The notes beneath the pieces are model-generated. The model did not search any database. It was not told the DNA's origin and saw nothing but the letters and a program-made list of their open reading frames with translations. A stretch of 64,000 nt of DNA, taken from positions 1 to 64,000 of the forward strand of contig NZ_JAGHFX010000035.1 in assembly GCF_017888565.1 (NCBI RefSeq), written 5' to 3'. The translations under genes and the position numbers were made by a program. Position 1 is the stretch's first letter; each line of letters begins with the position of its first letter. This stretch comes from Clostridium sp. Its GTDB lineage: Bacteria; Bacillota; Clostridia; Clostridiales; Clostridiaceae. Of the stretch, positions 8,541-18,182 are shown piece after piece.

Positions 8541-9646
8541 TGAATAATAGTTTAAATTTCAATAATTTAAATAAGACTCCTGTAAGAACTAAAAGCTGGT
8601 TAAATGTTAATGATATAACATTAAGAGATTATAAAGCTCCTGAAATAGGAAACTTTAATAATGATAAAATAACTGGTAATGATTTAGAAGGAGTAACAAT
8701 AGAAAAACTTAATAAGGGAAATGTATTTCCATTAAATAAGAAGTTTATATATGGAGTTTCATATGAAATAGTAAATCAAGGTGAATTTGATTTTAATAAA
8801 GGATATATAATAAATATAGCTAAGAATTCTAAAGTTGAAGAACCAATAATTATAGAATTTAATATGGATAATGAAAATAATACTTTAGTAGATAATATAC
8901 TAATAGTTGCTGAAGAAAATTCTAATGCTAAAGTAATTATAAAATATAATTCATTAGATGATAGTGAAGGATATCATAACGGTGTCTGTAAGATATTTAG
9001 TAAAAACAATAGTAATATTCAAGTTGTTAAAGTGAATTTATTAAATAAAAATACAATGAATTTAGATTCAAATCTTTCAGATGTTGGATACAATGGTAAA
9101 GTTGATTTTGTTTCAATAGATTTAGGTGGAAAAAATAGTATTACAAATTATCATGGTGATTTACTTGAAGACAATTCTGAATCAACACTTAGTTCAATTT
9201 ACTTAGGTGGAGATAAGAAAGTTATAGATATGAATTATGTTATGACTCATAAAGGAAGAAGAAGTAAGTCAGGGATAACAACTAAAGGAGCCTTAAAGGG
9301 AGAAGCTAACAAGATATTTAGAGGAACTCTTGATTTTAAGAGAGGAGCTTCAAGAAGTGTTGGAGTAGAAGATGAATATTGTATGATATTATCTCCAAAG
9401 GTTAAGGGAAAAGCTCTTCCATTATTACTTTGTGAAGAAGATGATGTATCTGGAGAACATGCAGCTGCTTCAGGTAAGATAGATGAAGCAAAACTATTCT
9501 ACTTAATGAGTAGAGGTCTAAGCTATAATGATGCTAGAAGGGTTATTATAGAAGGAGCCTTTAATCCAATAATAGACAAAATAGATAATGAAAATATAAG
9601 AGAAGCAATAGTAGCTTCTATAAAGGAATGTTTAGATAATGAATAA
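8540..9646 (+). CDS. sufD: Fe-S cluster assembly protein SufD
   Basis: Partner of SufB in the scaffold, 368 residues. The C-terminal SUF-FeS domain is conserved: KGRRSKSGITTKGALKGEA, FRGTLDFKRGA, and CEEDDVSGEHAAASGKIDEAKLFYLMSRGL. Its ATG overlaps the sufB stop by one base, indicating translational coupling. The N-terminal third is rich in Asn and diverged, as usual for SufD. Confidence 0.93.
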   Translation: MNNSLNFNNLNKTPVRTKSWLNVNDITLRDYKAPEIGNFNNDKITGNDLEGVTIEKLNKGNVFPLNKKFIYGVSYEIVNQGEFDFNKGYIINIAKNSKVEEPIIIEFNMDNENNTLVDNILIVAEENSNAKVIIKYNSLDDSEGYHNGVCKIFSKNNSNIQVVKVNLLNKNTMNLDSNLSDVGYNGKVDFVSIDLGGKNSITNYHGDLLEDNSESTLSSIYLGGDKKVIDMNYVMTHKGRRSKSGITTKGALKGEANKIFRGTLDFKRGASRSVGVEDEYCMILSPKVKGKALPLLLCEEDDVSGEHAAASGKIDEAKLFYLMSRGLSYNDARRVIIEGAFNPIIDKIDNENIREAIVASIKECLDNE

Positions 9647-10868
9647 TAGAGATTTTTTGAAAGATTTTCCTACATTAAATAAAGAGAGAAATGGAAAGAG
9701 AATAGTTTATTTAGATAGTGCTGCAACAACACAAAAGCCTAGTTCTGTTATAAATGCTATAAAAGATTATTATGAACAATCTAATGCAAATCCTCATAGA
9801 GGTGCTTATGAATTAAGTGTACTTGCAACAGATGCTTATGATGAAGCAAGAGAAAAGGTTAAAAATTTTATAAATGCAAAGTATAGAGAAGAAATAATTT
9901 TTACTAAAAATGCAACTGAATCATTTAACCTTTTAGCTATGGCATATGGAATGAATTTTATAAATGAAGGTGATGAAATAGTAATTTCAATTGCAGAACA
10001 TCATTCAAATCTAATTCCATGGCAACAAGTAGCAAAAGCTAAAGGTGCTATCCTTAAGTATATGTACACTGATGAAAATGGTGAACTTACAGAAGAAGAA
10101 GTAAGAAATAAAATTACTGAAAAAACAAAAATTGTAAGTATAACACATGTATCTAATGCTTTAGGAACAATAAATCCTGTAAAAGAAATTGCTGAATATG
10201 CGCATTCAAAAGGTGCTATAGTTATAGTTGATGGGGCACAAAGTGTTCCACATATGAAGGTAGATGTAAGGGACATAGATGCAGATTTTTTAGTAATTGC
10301 AGGCCATAAGCTATTAGCACCTATGGGTATAGGTGTATTATACGGTAAAAAAGAACTACTAGAAAAAATGCCACCTTTAATGTTTGGCGGAGATATGGTA
10401 GAGTATGTATATGAGCAAGAAACTACATTTAATGTATTACCATATAAATTTGAAGCAGGTACTCAAAATGTTGAAGGTGCAGTGGGGTTATCAAAAGCAA
10501 TAGATTACTTAAATGAAATAGGTATGGATAACATAGAAAAAATTGAAAAAGAACTAATGACTTATGCATATGAAGAAATGAGTAAGCTTGAATATGTGAA
10601 AATATATGGGCCAAAAGATATTGAAAAAAGAGGAGGAGTTTTATCCTTTGAAATAGATGGAGTTCATCCACATGATGTAGCTTCAATATTTGATACTTTT
10701 GGAGTGTGTATAAGAGCAGGTAATCACTGTGCACAACCTCTAATGAGATATATGGGAATAAATGCAACATCTAGAGCAAGTATATATTTTTATAATACAA
10801 AAGAAGATGTTGATAGATTAATAGAAGCAGTAAAACATACATATGATATGTTTGCAAAATGGAGGTAA
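9639..10868 (+). CDS. sufS: Cysteine desulfurase SufS
   Basis: PLP enzyme of 409 residues that takes sulfur from cysteine and passes it to SufU. The PLP lysine is in IAGHKLLAPMG, the N-terminal DSAATTQKP block and ATESFNL are typical of group II desulfurases, and the persulfide-carrying cysteine is in IRAGNHCAQPLM. It overlaps sufD by eight bases and is followed by sufU, its obligate partner in Gram-positives. Confidence 0.96.
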   Translation: MNNRDFLKDFPTLNKERNGKRIVYLDSAATTQKPSSVINAIKDYYEQSNANPHRGAYELSVLATDAYDEAREKVKNFINAKYREEIIFTKNATESFNLLAMAYGMNFINEGDEIVISIAEHHSNLIPWQQVAKAKGAILKYMYTDENGELTEEEVRNKITEKTKIVSITHVSNALGTINPVKEIAEYAHSKGAIVIVDGAQSVPHMKVDVRDIDADFLVIAGHKLLAPMGIGVLYGKKELLEKMPPLMFGGDMVEYVYEQETTFNVLPYKFEAGTQNVEGAVGLSKAIDYLNEIGMDNIEKIEKELMTYAYEEMSKLEYVKIYGPKDIEKRGGVLSFEIDGVHPHDVASIFDTFGVCIRAGNHCAQPLMRYMGINATSRASIYFYNTKEDVDRLIEAVKHTYDMFAKWR

Positions 10869-10873
10869 TATTA

Positions 10874-11305
10874 ATGGATTTAAACGCTATATATACAGAA
10901 CTTATAATGGAGCACAGTACTTCAAGACATAACAGAAGAAAGCTAGATAATCCAGATTTATCTGAAAAAGGCCACAATCCAAGTTGTGGAGATGAAATAA
11001 CATTAGAGTTAAAAATCAATGGAGACATCATAGAAGACTTAGCATTTACCGGTCAAGGTTGTGCAATATCTCAAGCATCAACTTCAATGATGATCGATCT
11101 TATTAAAGGTAAAGATAAAGAGGAAGCATTAAAGCTTGTAGAAACATTTATTGGAATGATAAAAAGAGAAATAAATGATGAAGATGAACTTGAAGCTTTA
11201 GAAGATGCTATAGTTCTAAAAAATATATCAAATATGCCAGCTAGAGTAAAATGTGCTGTTCTTGCATGGCATACTTTAAAAGAAGCTTTTGGTGAAGAAA
11301 ACTAA
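10874..11305 (+). CDS. sufU: Sulfurtransferase / scaffold SufU
   Basis: A 143-residue Zn-dependent sulfur acceptor for SufS. The metal ligands are visible in NPSCGD, GQGCAISQAS and ARVKCAVLAWH. ATG at 10874 is preferred over ATG at 10859, since GGAGG (10861-10865) precedes it by eight bases and overlaps the sufS stop. It is last in the operon; a terminator follows. Confidence 0.94.
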   Translation: MDLNAIYTELIMEHSTSRHNRRKLDNPDLSEKGHNPSCGDEITLELKINGDIIEDLAFTGQGCAISQASTSMMIDLIKGKDKEEALKLVETFIGMIKREINDEDELEALEDAIVLKNISNMPARVKCAVLAWHTLKEAFGEEN

Positions 11306-11344
11306 TAAAAGGTTAGGAAACTTTTGATTTCCTAGCCTTTTATT
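11304..11344 (+). terminator. suf operon terminator
   Basis: Stem of about 17 pairs (AATAAAAGGTTAGGAAA with its complement, one mismatch) starting at the sufU stop. The 11345-11525 stretch before the next gene is AT-rich with no other visible feature. Confidence 0.85.
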
Positions 11345-11525
11345 ATAGAGATACGTAATAATCATTAGTTTTTAGAAGATATAGCTTAATATAGATAAGT
11401 ATTTTACAATAATTTAAAAAATTAAGATTATTTAATCTGTAGTATTAAAAATACGAATTTGAAAGAATAAGCTTTTATATGGTAGAATTATCTCACTATA
11501 TTTTAAATTTAAGGAGAATGAATAA

Positions 11526-12854
11526 ATGGAAGGAAGTCCCGGGAGTAGTTTTATATTAATTTTAATATTGGTAATAGTTAATGCATTTTTTGCATCGGCA
11601 GAAATGGCAATAGTATCATTAAATAAAACAAAAATAAATATATTAGCAGAAGAAGGAAATAAGAAAGCAATACTATTAAGAAACATACTAAAGGAGCCTA
11701 ATAATTTCTTATCTACAATACAGGTTGGAATAACATTTGCAGGTTTCTTTGCATCAGCATCAGCTGCAACATCAATTTCAGTTGGATTTGCAAACATATT
11801 AAAAGAAGCTAATGTTCCTTATAGCGAAAGTATTGCATTAGTGATAACAACTTTAGCTATTTCATATTTAACACTAGTTCTTGGAGAATTAGTACCTAAG
11901 AGAATAGCACTTCAAAATTCTGAAAAGGTTGCAATGTTTTCTATAAAAACAATAATTCTAATATCAAAAATAACAAAGCCATTTGTATGGTTTTTATCAT
12001 TTTCGACTAATATTATTCTTAAGATTTTTGGATTTAAAACAGAAGGAATTGAGGAACAAATATCTAGAGAAGAGATTAGAAGTCTTATAGAAATTGGTGA
12101 AGAAAATGGGGCTATAAATCAAGTTGAAAGAGAAATGATAGATGGAATAATTGAATTTGATGATACTACAGCTAAAAAGATAATGACGCCAAGAACAGAA
12201 ACGTTTTTATTAGACGTGGATGATGATATTAGAGATTGTATTAAAACTATCTTAGATGAAAACTTTTCAAGAATACCTGTATATGAAGAAGAAATAGATA
12301 ATATCATAGGTATATTGCATATGAAAGATTTATTTGCAAGTATCGTTGAAAAAGGTATAGATAATGTAAAAATAAGAGATCTAATAAAAGAACCATGTTT
12401 CTTTATTGAAACAAAAAGTATAGATGACTTATTTAAAGAATTAAAAGATAAAAAAGCTTATATAGCTATTCTGATAGATGAGTATGGTGGATTTTCAGGT
12501 ATAGTAACAATGGAAGATATCATAGAAGAAGTAATGGGAGAAATCCTAGATGAGTATGATGATAATTTAGATGTTGAAAAAATAGATGATAAGAACTATG
12601 TTGTTAGTGGATTAATGACTTTATCAGATCTAAATGATTATTTAGATTTAGAATTAGAGTCAGAAGTTGCTGATACCATAGGTGGATTTTTCATTGAAAA
12701 GCTTGGAGCAATTCCAACTACAACTAAAAATTGTGAAGTATTATCAGATAATATAACATTAAGACTGGTAAAACTAGATGATAGAAGAATCGATAGGATT
12801 CATTTAATTATAAATGATAAAGAGAAGAGAATCGAAGAGCTAAATGAAAAATAA
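11526..12854 (+). CDS. CNNM/CorC family transporter (DUF21-CBS-CBS-CorC_HlyC)
   Basis: Membrane protein of 442 residues. An N-terminal CNNM (DUF21) domain with about four helices (residues 5-190) contains NAFFASAEMA and LVLGELVPKR. Two CBS modules follow (about 205-330, with MTPRT and VTMEDIIEEVMGEI), then the C-terminal CorC_HlyC domain ending near residue 435. Family members handle Mg2+ or other cations; the old name haemolysin is misleading. ATG follows AAGGAG. It is probably transcribed alone. Confidence 0.9.
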   Translation: MEGSPGSSFILILILVIVNAFFASAEMAIVSLNKTKINILAEEGNKKAILLRNILKEPNNFLSTIQVGITFAGFFASASAATSISVGFANILKEANVPYSESIALVITTLAISYLTLVLGELVPKRIALQNSEKVAMFSIKTIILISKITKPFVWFLSFSTNIILKIFGFKTEGIEEQISREEIRSLIEIGEENGAINQVEREMIDGIIEFDDTTAKKIMTPRTETFLLDVDDDIRDCIKTILDENFSRIPVYEEEIDNIIGILHMKDLFASIVEKGIDNVKIRDLIKEPCFFIETKSIDDLFKELKDKKAYIAILIDEYGGFSGIVTMEDIIEEVMGEILDEYDDNLDVEKIDDKNYVVSGLMTLSDLNDYLDLELESEVADTIGGFFIEKLGAIPTTTKNCEVLSDNITLRLVKLDDRRIDRIHLIINDKEKRIEELNEK

Positions 12855-12934
12855 AATAAATTTATCATTTAAATAATTTAAAAGGAATAAACCTCCTTTA
12901 TAAAATAAACAATAATATAAAGGAGTGTGAAAAT

Positions 12935-13375
12935 ATGAATAAAGATATAAATGAACTCAATAAAGAACTAGAAGGAATTATAATGGGAGAAAATGAAATA
13001 GCAAAATTAAAAGAAAAAGCTATTGATTATAAAGTTATAGAACTTCTAGATAAAGTATTGATAACAGTTCAAAAGAATAAAGATTTGATAGTAAAAGAAA
13101 TTGAAGAATTAGGTGCTAAAGTAACATATGACGAAGGCATGTGGGGAAAAGTTGTAGAAATTTTTAATAGCATTAAAGAGATAAATGTAGACACTGATAA
13201 AGAAATACTACAAACAGCAATTAAAGGTACAGAAATGGGATTTAAAGCTATTTTAGATTTCCTAATAAAAGACAATAATATACATGAACATTTAAAGCGT
13301 AGTTTAATAGAAATATCAGATGAATATACTGTGCTAATAAAGGATATGCAAGAATATTTATTAAGATTAGCTTAA
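12935..13375 (+). CDS. Conserved helical protein of unknown function
   Basis: A 146-residue soluble, almost wholly helical protein rich in Lys and Glu, without signal or membrane segments. Four long amphipathic helices can be drawn, resembling four-helix bundles such as DUF2383-type proteins, but the ferritin-like metal ligands are not obvious. ATG follows AAGGAG, with no shared operon signal. I do not recognise a function. Confidence 0.7.
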   Translation: MNKDINELNKELEGIIMGENEIAKLKEKAIDYKVIELLDKVLITVQKNKDLIVKEIEELGAKVTYDEGMWGKVVEIFNSIKEINVDTDKEILQTAIKGTEMGFKAILDFLIKDNNIHEHLKRSLIEISDEYTVLIKDMQEYLLRLA

Positions 13376-13454
13376 AGATAATTTTAATAATATATATGCA
13401 TAAATTTACTGAATTAAAGCAAAATAAATTTAGTAAGGTAAAGGAGTGTATATT

Positions 13455-13691
13455 ATGAGTGAAAAAATAATGTCTTTTAGTGATGAAAATGGAAATAAAG
13501 TAGATTATGCAATATTAGAACAAAAACTAATATGTGGAAATGAATATGTTGCTATGGCACCTGTTAAAGATAAATCACATATTGAAATATATAAAATAAA
13601 ATTCGATAAACACTGGAATGAAAGTTTAAGTGAAGTAGAATCAGAAAAAGAAATAAATATGTTTAAGCAGGTTTCAAGCTTAAAATTTTAA
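13455..13691 (+). CDS. DUF1292 domain small protein
   Basis: A 78-residue acidic protein. The arrangement (ENGNKVDYAILEQKLICGNEYVAMAPV, then E/I-rich strand and VESEKEINMFKQV) matches DUF1292, a small Firmicute domain of unknown function. ATG at 13455 is used because AAGGAG lies at 13441-13446; an upstream GTG at 13446 overlaps that site. A strong terminator follows. Confidence 0.75.
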   Translation: MSEKIMSFSDENGNKVDYAILEQKLICGNEYVAMAPVKDKSHIEIYKIKFDKHWNESLSEVESEKEINMFKQVSSLKF

Positions 13692-13694
13692 TTT

Positions 13695-13736
13695 AAAAAT
13701 AAGTCAAAATAGTTAATTCTATTTTGACTTATTTTT
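13695..13736 (+). terminator. Terminator after the DUF1292 gene
   Basis: An 18-base perfect stem (AAAAATAAGTCAAAATAG and complement) with a six-base loop and a T-run. Confidence 0.9.
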
Positions 13737-13812
13737 TTGAGGAAAAATTAGGGTAACAAATAAAAATGATAATGAATAAGATAAAGTAAAATAATTCTAG
13801 GAGCAAAAAATA

Positions 13813-14043
13813 ATGAATAGTTATAATTTAATCATGAAACTCCAAGCGAAGATGCAAGATCCACGCTTTGCTGATAGGTTCAATAGAATAGTATCAGAAT
13901 TTAATAATATCCCAGGAGTTCAACAAGAAGTTATGAGAATAGCACAAATAGAAGATGAGAAAAAAAGAGAAAAAGCTATATCCAAACTTCCAGATAGGGT
14001 AAAAAAACTTGTTAGAGAAGTTTATTCATTGTTAAATGAATAA
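13813..14043 (+). CDS. Small conserved clostridial protein, function unknown
   Basis: A 76-residue basic, helical protein. Motifs such as MQDPRFADRFNRI, FNNIPGVQQEVMRIAQ and LPDRVKKLVREVYSLL suggest helical repeats but no known domain. A modest AGGAG lies ten bases before ATG. It precedes the glycine-repeat gene at 14166 with no clear terminator between, so the two may be cotranscribed. Confidence 0.65.
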   Translation: MNSYNLIMKLQAKMQDPRFADRFNRIVSEFNNIPGVQQEVMRIAQIEDEKKREKAISKLPDRVKKLVREVYSLLNE

Positions 14044-14165
14044 GTTTATTAAGTTATTTATTATACTTAATAAGATAAATATTAAATATTATAAAAAGCA
14101 TTAACCAAAAGAAGAAACCATTCATATATTATGTATTATGAGTATTATACAAGGAGATAAAAAAG

Positions 14166-14855
14166 ATGGAAACAAATTATGAATTCAATAGTGATAATTT
14201 TGAAGATATAATAAGAAGAATTCAAAATGAAGAAGGAAACCAATTTGTAGGAGAAAATTCAATAGAAAATAATTCAGTAGAAAATGATGCATTCTTTGAA
14301 AATGATAATTTTGCAGATTTAGCTAATTTTGATGAAGATATCGATAGTTTAAATAATGAATTTCAAGGCGAAGAAAATTTGGATAGACTTAGTAATGAAG
14401 AATTACGTTCTGGATGTGGTAATAATAGCGGAATAGTAAATTGTCGTCGATGTTTTGAAAGAGGATTAAGATGTGGACTAGAAAGAGGATTTAGAAGAGG
14501 CTTTAGATGCGGATTAAGTAAGGGTAGAGAGCAAGGAAGACGTGAAGGTTATTCACAAGGATTTAGAGATGGATTTAGAAGTGGTGTTTCTAGAGCAGAA
14601 GAATTAGCTAGAGCTAGTTTTGAAAGAGGCCTTAGACAAGGATTTAGGCAAGGATTTAGACAAGGATTTGAAAGAGGATTTAGAGAAGGCTGCAGAGTAG
14701 GTTTTCAAAGAGGTTTTAGGGCTGGAGTTAGAAGAGGCCGTGAAGAAGTAATTAGAGAGGTAATGAGATTCTTAAATGATTTAAGACAAGGAAATAACAA
14801 TAATGGAAATAACAATAATGGAAGTTGCAATAATGGTTGTTGGAGATCTTGTTAA
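14166..14855 (+). CDS. GX3-repeat protein: glycine at every fourth residue, Arg-rich core, Cys/Asn tail
   Basis: A 229-residue protein in three parts. Residues 1-80 are acidic and Asn/Glu-rich. Residues 100-191 are a basic repeat with Gly at 100, 104, 108 and on to 140 without a break (11 copies), then 155 to 191 (10 copies); the linker is SRAEELARASFER. The usual unit is G-F/L-R-X. The tail is Asn/Gly-rich and ends GCWRSC. Nine cysteines (84, 93, 96, 103, 115, 176, 221, 225, 229) include a C-x2-C pair. The tetrad spacing recalls the deca-GX3 motif of eukaryotic Yae1/Lto1 and the GxxxG run of FliH. No signal peptide is seen. Function unknown; Fe-S or nucleic acid contact is speculation. Confidence 0.85.
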   Translation: METNYEFNSDNFEDIIRRIQNEEGNQFVGENSIENNSVENDAFFENDNFADLANFDEDIDSLNNEFQGEENLDRLSNEELRSGCGNNSGIVNCRRCFERGLRCGLERGFRRGFRCGLSKGREQGRREGYSQGFRDGFRSGVSRAEELARASFERGLRQGFRQGFRQGFERGFREGCRVGFQRGFRAGVRRGREEVIREVMRFLNDLRQGNNNNGNNNNGSCNNGCWRSC

Positions 14856-14892
14856 TATGAAAATAAACTAATTTAAAAATAGTATAATAAGA

Positions 14893-14927
14893 CCAGTATG
14901 GCATTTGCTATACTGGCCTATTTTTTT
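14893..14927 (+). terminator. Terminator after the GX3-repeat gene
   Basis: Stem CCAGTATGGC / GCTATACTGG with a four-base loop and seven T residues. Confidence 0.88.
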
Positions 14928-14979
14928 AGAATTATTTTATTATTGACATCATATTGATAGATTAGAGAGGAGATATATA

Positions 14980-15744
14980 ATGAGAGATTTTTTTATATCG
15001 CAAAGACCAAATAAAAACTATCAAATGAGTAGTATGGAGCAATTTATTCCAATACTAATAATGATATTAATAATAGTGTTATTAGTAGTTTATAGAAATG
15101 AGATAAGAAAAAATTATAGGGTTGAAAAAACATTAAGATATACATTAACAGGTTTATCTTCAATTATATTTATATTTTATTATTTGGGCACATGGTTAAT
15201 TAGTGGAATAGAAGTAGATAATTTGCCTTTGCATCTTTGTTATATTGCAAATATTTTATGCATTATTCTTGGGTTTACTAAAAGTAGAAGAATATATGAC
15301 TTTGTTATTTGCTATGGTGCTATAGGAGGAATGGCTAGCTTAATAGCTATGGATACTTCCTTATCCAGCATGTACTTAAAATATTATCAGTTTATGGTAT
15401 CGCATATTTCAATAATAGTAATTCCAGTATATTTTTTAATAATACATAGATATTATCTAAAAGAATATAGAGTAGTAAAATTATATATATTATTACAGAT
15501 AATAGGTATAGCAATTGGCATACTTAATCATAAATTTAATACTAATTATTTTTTTATAATGTTTAATTCAAATGCAGCCGCACGAGGTACTGTTCTTGAG
15601 GGGTTAGGAGATGGTTATAATTATTTTATAAATTTAGAATTACTGGTAACGCTATATACAGGAACTATATATATATTAGTTAAATTTCTTAATAGAAAAA
15701 TGAAAAATTCAGAAGTTTTAGAAAATAAATATAATTTCAATTGA
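14980..15744 (+). CDS. YwaF / TIGR02206 family (TMEM164-like) membrane protein
   Basis: Polytopic membrane protein of 254 residues with about seven helices. The signature LPLHLCYIANIL, a conserved mid-protein histidine (VSHISIIVIP) and the late DGYNYFIN segment match the TIGR02206/YwaF family, distantly related to TMEM164. Biochemical role in bacteria is unknown. ATG at 14980 follows GAGGAG. It appears monocistronic. Confidence 0.75.
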   Translation: MRDFFISQRPNKNYQMSSMEQFIPILIMILIIVLLVVYRNEIRKNYRVEKTLRYTLTGLSSIIFIFYYLGTWLISGIEVDNLPLHLCYIANILCIILGFTKSRRIYDFVICYGAIGGMASLIAMDTSLSSMYLKYYQFMVSHISIIVIPVYFLIIHRYYLKEYRVVKLYILLQIIGIAIGILNHKFNTNYFFIMFNSNAAARGTVLEGLGDGYNYFINLELLVTLYTGTIYILVKFLNRKMKNSEVLENKYNFN

Positions 15745-15824
15745 AATTAATTATCATTTAGTGTAAAATAATCATATAGAGTTAATATATGAAATAAAAG
15801 AAATTAAATAAGGAGGATAAAAAT

Positions 15825-16625
15825 ATGAGCAATATAACAGTAGCGTTTTTAATAACATTATTTGCTGGACTTGCGACTGGTATAGGAAGTTTAATAGCTT
15901 TCTTAGCAAAGGATACAAATAAGAAATTTTTATCCATAAGTTTAGGATTCTCAGCTGGAGTTATGATATATGTATCAATGATAGAAATATTCCCAAAGGC
16001 AAAAGATTCATTAGTATTAGCATTAGGAGAAAGACCAGGAAATTATTTAACTGTAATTTCATTTTTTGCAGGGATGTTTCTAATTGCAATAATAGATAAA
16101 TTTGTACCTAGTGGAGAAAATCCACATGAAGTTAAGTCACTTCCAATAGAAGGGGAGAAGGAAAAGAATACTGATGGACTTTTAAGAACAGGAGTATTTA
16201 CTGCATTAGCAATAGGTATTCATAATTTTCCGGAAGGACTAGCTACATTTATATCTGCATTAGGAGATATGAAAATAGCAATACCTATAGCAGTAGCTAT
16301 AGCAATTCATAATATTCCAGAAGGAATATCAGTTTCAGTACCAATTTACTATGCTACAGGAGATAAGAAGAAGGCATTTTTATATTCTTTTTTATCAGGA
16401 ATGTCAGAACCAATTGGAGCAATTGTGGGATATGTATTTTTAAGAAATTACTTTAATGATCTAACATTTGGAATAGTATTTGCTATGGTAGCAGGTATAA
16501 TGGTATTTATATCACTAGATGAATTATTACCAGCAGCTAAGGAATACGGTGAGCATCACCTATCTATATATGGATTAATTTTAGGTATGATAGTAATGGC
16601 AGTAAGCTTGCTATTATTTATTTAA
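15825..16625 (+). CDS. zupT: ZIP family zinc transporter ZupT
   Basis: Divalent metal importer of 266 residues, about eight helices. The metal-binding motifs of helices 4 and 5 are present as HNFPEGLATF and HNIPEGISVSVP, and SGMSEPIGA and DELLPAAKEYG are the further ZupT hallmarks. Zinc is the expected substrate, with Fe and Mn possible. ATG follows AAGGAGG. No Zur-like site was recognised. Confidence 0.92.
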   Translation: MSNITVAFLITLFAGLATGIGSLIAFLAKDTNKKFLSISLGFSAGVMIYVSMIEIFPKAKDSLVLALGERPGNYLTVISFFAGMFLIAIIDKFVPSGENPHEVKSLPIEGEKEKNTDGLLRTGVFTALAIGIHNFPEGLATFISALGDMKIAIPIAVAIAIHNIPEGISVSVPIYYATGDKKKAFLYSFLSGMSEPIGAIVGYVFLRNYFNDLTFGIVFAMVAGIMVFISLDELLPAAKEYGEHHLSIYGLILGMIVMAVSLLLFI

Positions 16626-16626
16626 T

Positions 16627-16665
16627 AAAAGGATTGTCTAGATCAAAGTTTAGACAATCCTTTTT
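16627..16665 (+). terminator. zupT terminator
   Basis: A 14-base stem (AAAAGGATTGTCTA and complement) starting at the stop codon, ending in T5. The following 16666-16887 is AT-rich leader DNA for the next gene; no further structure seen. Confidence 0.9.
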
Positions 16666-16887
16666 ATGGTATATAAATTAATATAAACAAAATTATATAA
16701 AGTTTAAAACATAAATAGAAAATTATAAATTGAGAGTAATATATATTATAAATTTACATAAGAATAATATTATAATAATGAATAATTAATTAAATTTCAC
16801 AAAAGATGTCCATTTTAAACCTAAATACATTATAATTGTATTACAAAGGTTTAACATAAAAAATATTATAGTAAAGAGAGGTAAATA

Positions 16888-18054
16888 ATGAAAGTAAATT
16901 GGAATAGTAAATACACAACAATAGCAATATATTCATTTATAGTTGCAATTTCAGTTATATTATTTTATTTAGCTATATCGCAAGTAACGATTTTTACGGA
17001 TAAGTTAGATTCTATATTAGTTGTTATGCAACCATTTATAATTGGATTTTCAATTGCATACATAGTAAATTTTTTATTAGACTTTTATGAAAATAAAGTT
17101 TTTGAAACAAGATATATAAAAATGGTAAAGCTAAAATCAAAAAGAGGATTAGCTATATTATTTTCTTATATAACTACTTTTTTTATAATTAGTATGTTTG
17201 TAAAATTCTTATTACCTCAGCTAATTGATAGTATTGTTGGGTTAGTAAATGATATACCCTCATATATAACTAACACTACAAATTTTGTAAATGAAATAAT
17301 AATGAAATTAAATATAGAAGAGCAATATTCTCAAGTTTTAATGGATAACTTTAATAGCTCGGTTAATTATATAATTAAATTTGCTACAAATTTAATTCCT
17401 GCATTGGGAGGATTTTTAGCGAATGTTGCTTCAAGTATATGGAATGTGATTTTAGGTATAATTGTTTCTGTTTATTTATTAATAGATAAAGAAAAGTTAT
17501 GTGCATTAAGTAAAAAAGTAACTTACGGATTATTTCCAGAATTATATGCAGATGAAATTATAAAACTAGTTGATAGAAGCAACTATACATTTGGAAGATT
17601 CCTAGTTGGAAAGATAATAGATTCTTTAATTATAGGAGTATTAACATTTATAATACTAACTATATTTAAAATGCCATATACAGTGTTGATTTCAGTTATA
17701 GTTGGAATAACTAACATTATACCATTCTTTGGGCCATTTATAGGAGCAATACCATCATTTATAATAATATTATTTGTATCTCCTGTTCAAGCTTTATGGT
17801 TTTTATTAATAATATTCTTTATACAACAATTAGATGGAAATGTAATAGGACCAAAGATTTTAGGCGATTCAATAGGTATCTCAGCCTTTTGGATATTATT
17901 TTCTATATTAGTTGCAGGAAAGTTATTAGGTATAGTAGGAATGATAATAGGGGTTCCTCTATTTGCTGTTTTCTATTCTATAGTTAAGGATTTTATAGAA
18001 AGTAAGCTAAGAAAAAAGGGATTAAAAACAGAAACAAAGGAATATATGAAATAA
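16888..18054 (+). CDS. AI-2E transporter family membrane protein (second copy)
   Basis: A 388-residue paralogue of the protein at 1125-2261, with the same topology and the conserved IIPFFGPFIGAIPSF, FIQQLDGNVIGPKILG and GVPLFAVFYSIVKD stretches. The two copies are clearly diverged, so this is an old duplication. ATG follows GAGAGG. Transport substrate unknown. The last ten residues are charged and cytoplasmic. Confidence 0.87.
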   Translation: MKVNWNSKYTTIAIYSFIVAISVILFYLAISQVTIFTDKLDSILVVMQPFIIGFSIAYIVNFLLDFYENKVFETRYIKMVKLKSKRGLAILFSYITTFFIISMFVKFLLPQLIDSIVGLVNDIPSYITNTTNFVNEIIMKLNIEEQYSQVLMDNFNSSVNYIIKFATNLIPALGGFLANVASSIWNVILGIIVSVYLLIDKEKLCALSKKVTYGLFPELYADEIIKLVDRSNYTFGRFLVGKIIDSLIIGVLTFIILTIFKMPYTVLISVIVGITNIIPFFGPFIGAIPSFIIILFVSPVQALWFLLIIFFIQQLDGNVIGPKILGDSIGISAFWILFSILVAGKLLGIVGMIIGVPLFAVFYSIVKDFIESKLRKKGLKTETKEYMK

Positions 18055-18079
18055 AAAAAGTTAATTTCTTATTTTTATC

Positions 18080-18108
18080 AAGGGGCTCGCGAAACACGAG
18101 TCCCTTTT
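18080..18108 (+). terminator. Terminator after the second AI-2E gene
   Basis: GC-rich stem AAGGGG-CTCG / CGAG-TCCCTT with a seven-base loop and T4, unusual in its GC content for this window. Confidence 0.8.
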
Positions 18109-18118
18109 ACATTTTAAA

Positions 18119-18145
18119 TAAGAGGCTTTCTGCTATAGCCTCTTA
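18119..18145. terminator. Second hairpin between convergent genes
   Basis: Stem TAAGAGGCT / AGCCTCTTA. It is placed to terminate the minus-strand TPM gene, and may back up the preceding plus-strand terminator. Confidence 0.7.
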
Positions 18146-18182
18146 TTATTTTATATAATAGTTTATTTCAGTAGATTATAAT

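Noticed and set aside
10429..11031. Two antisense reading frames over sufS and sufU
   Set aside because: The plus-strand proteins carry complete active-site motifs. The antisense frames have no motif and no start signal.
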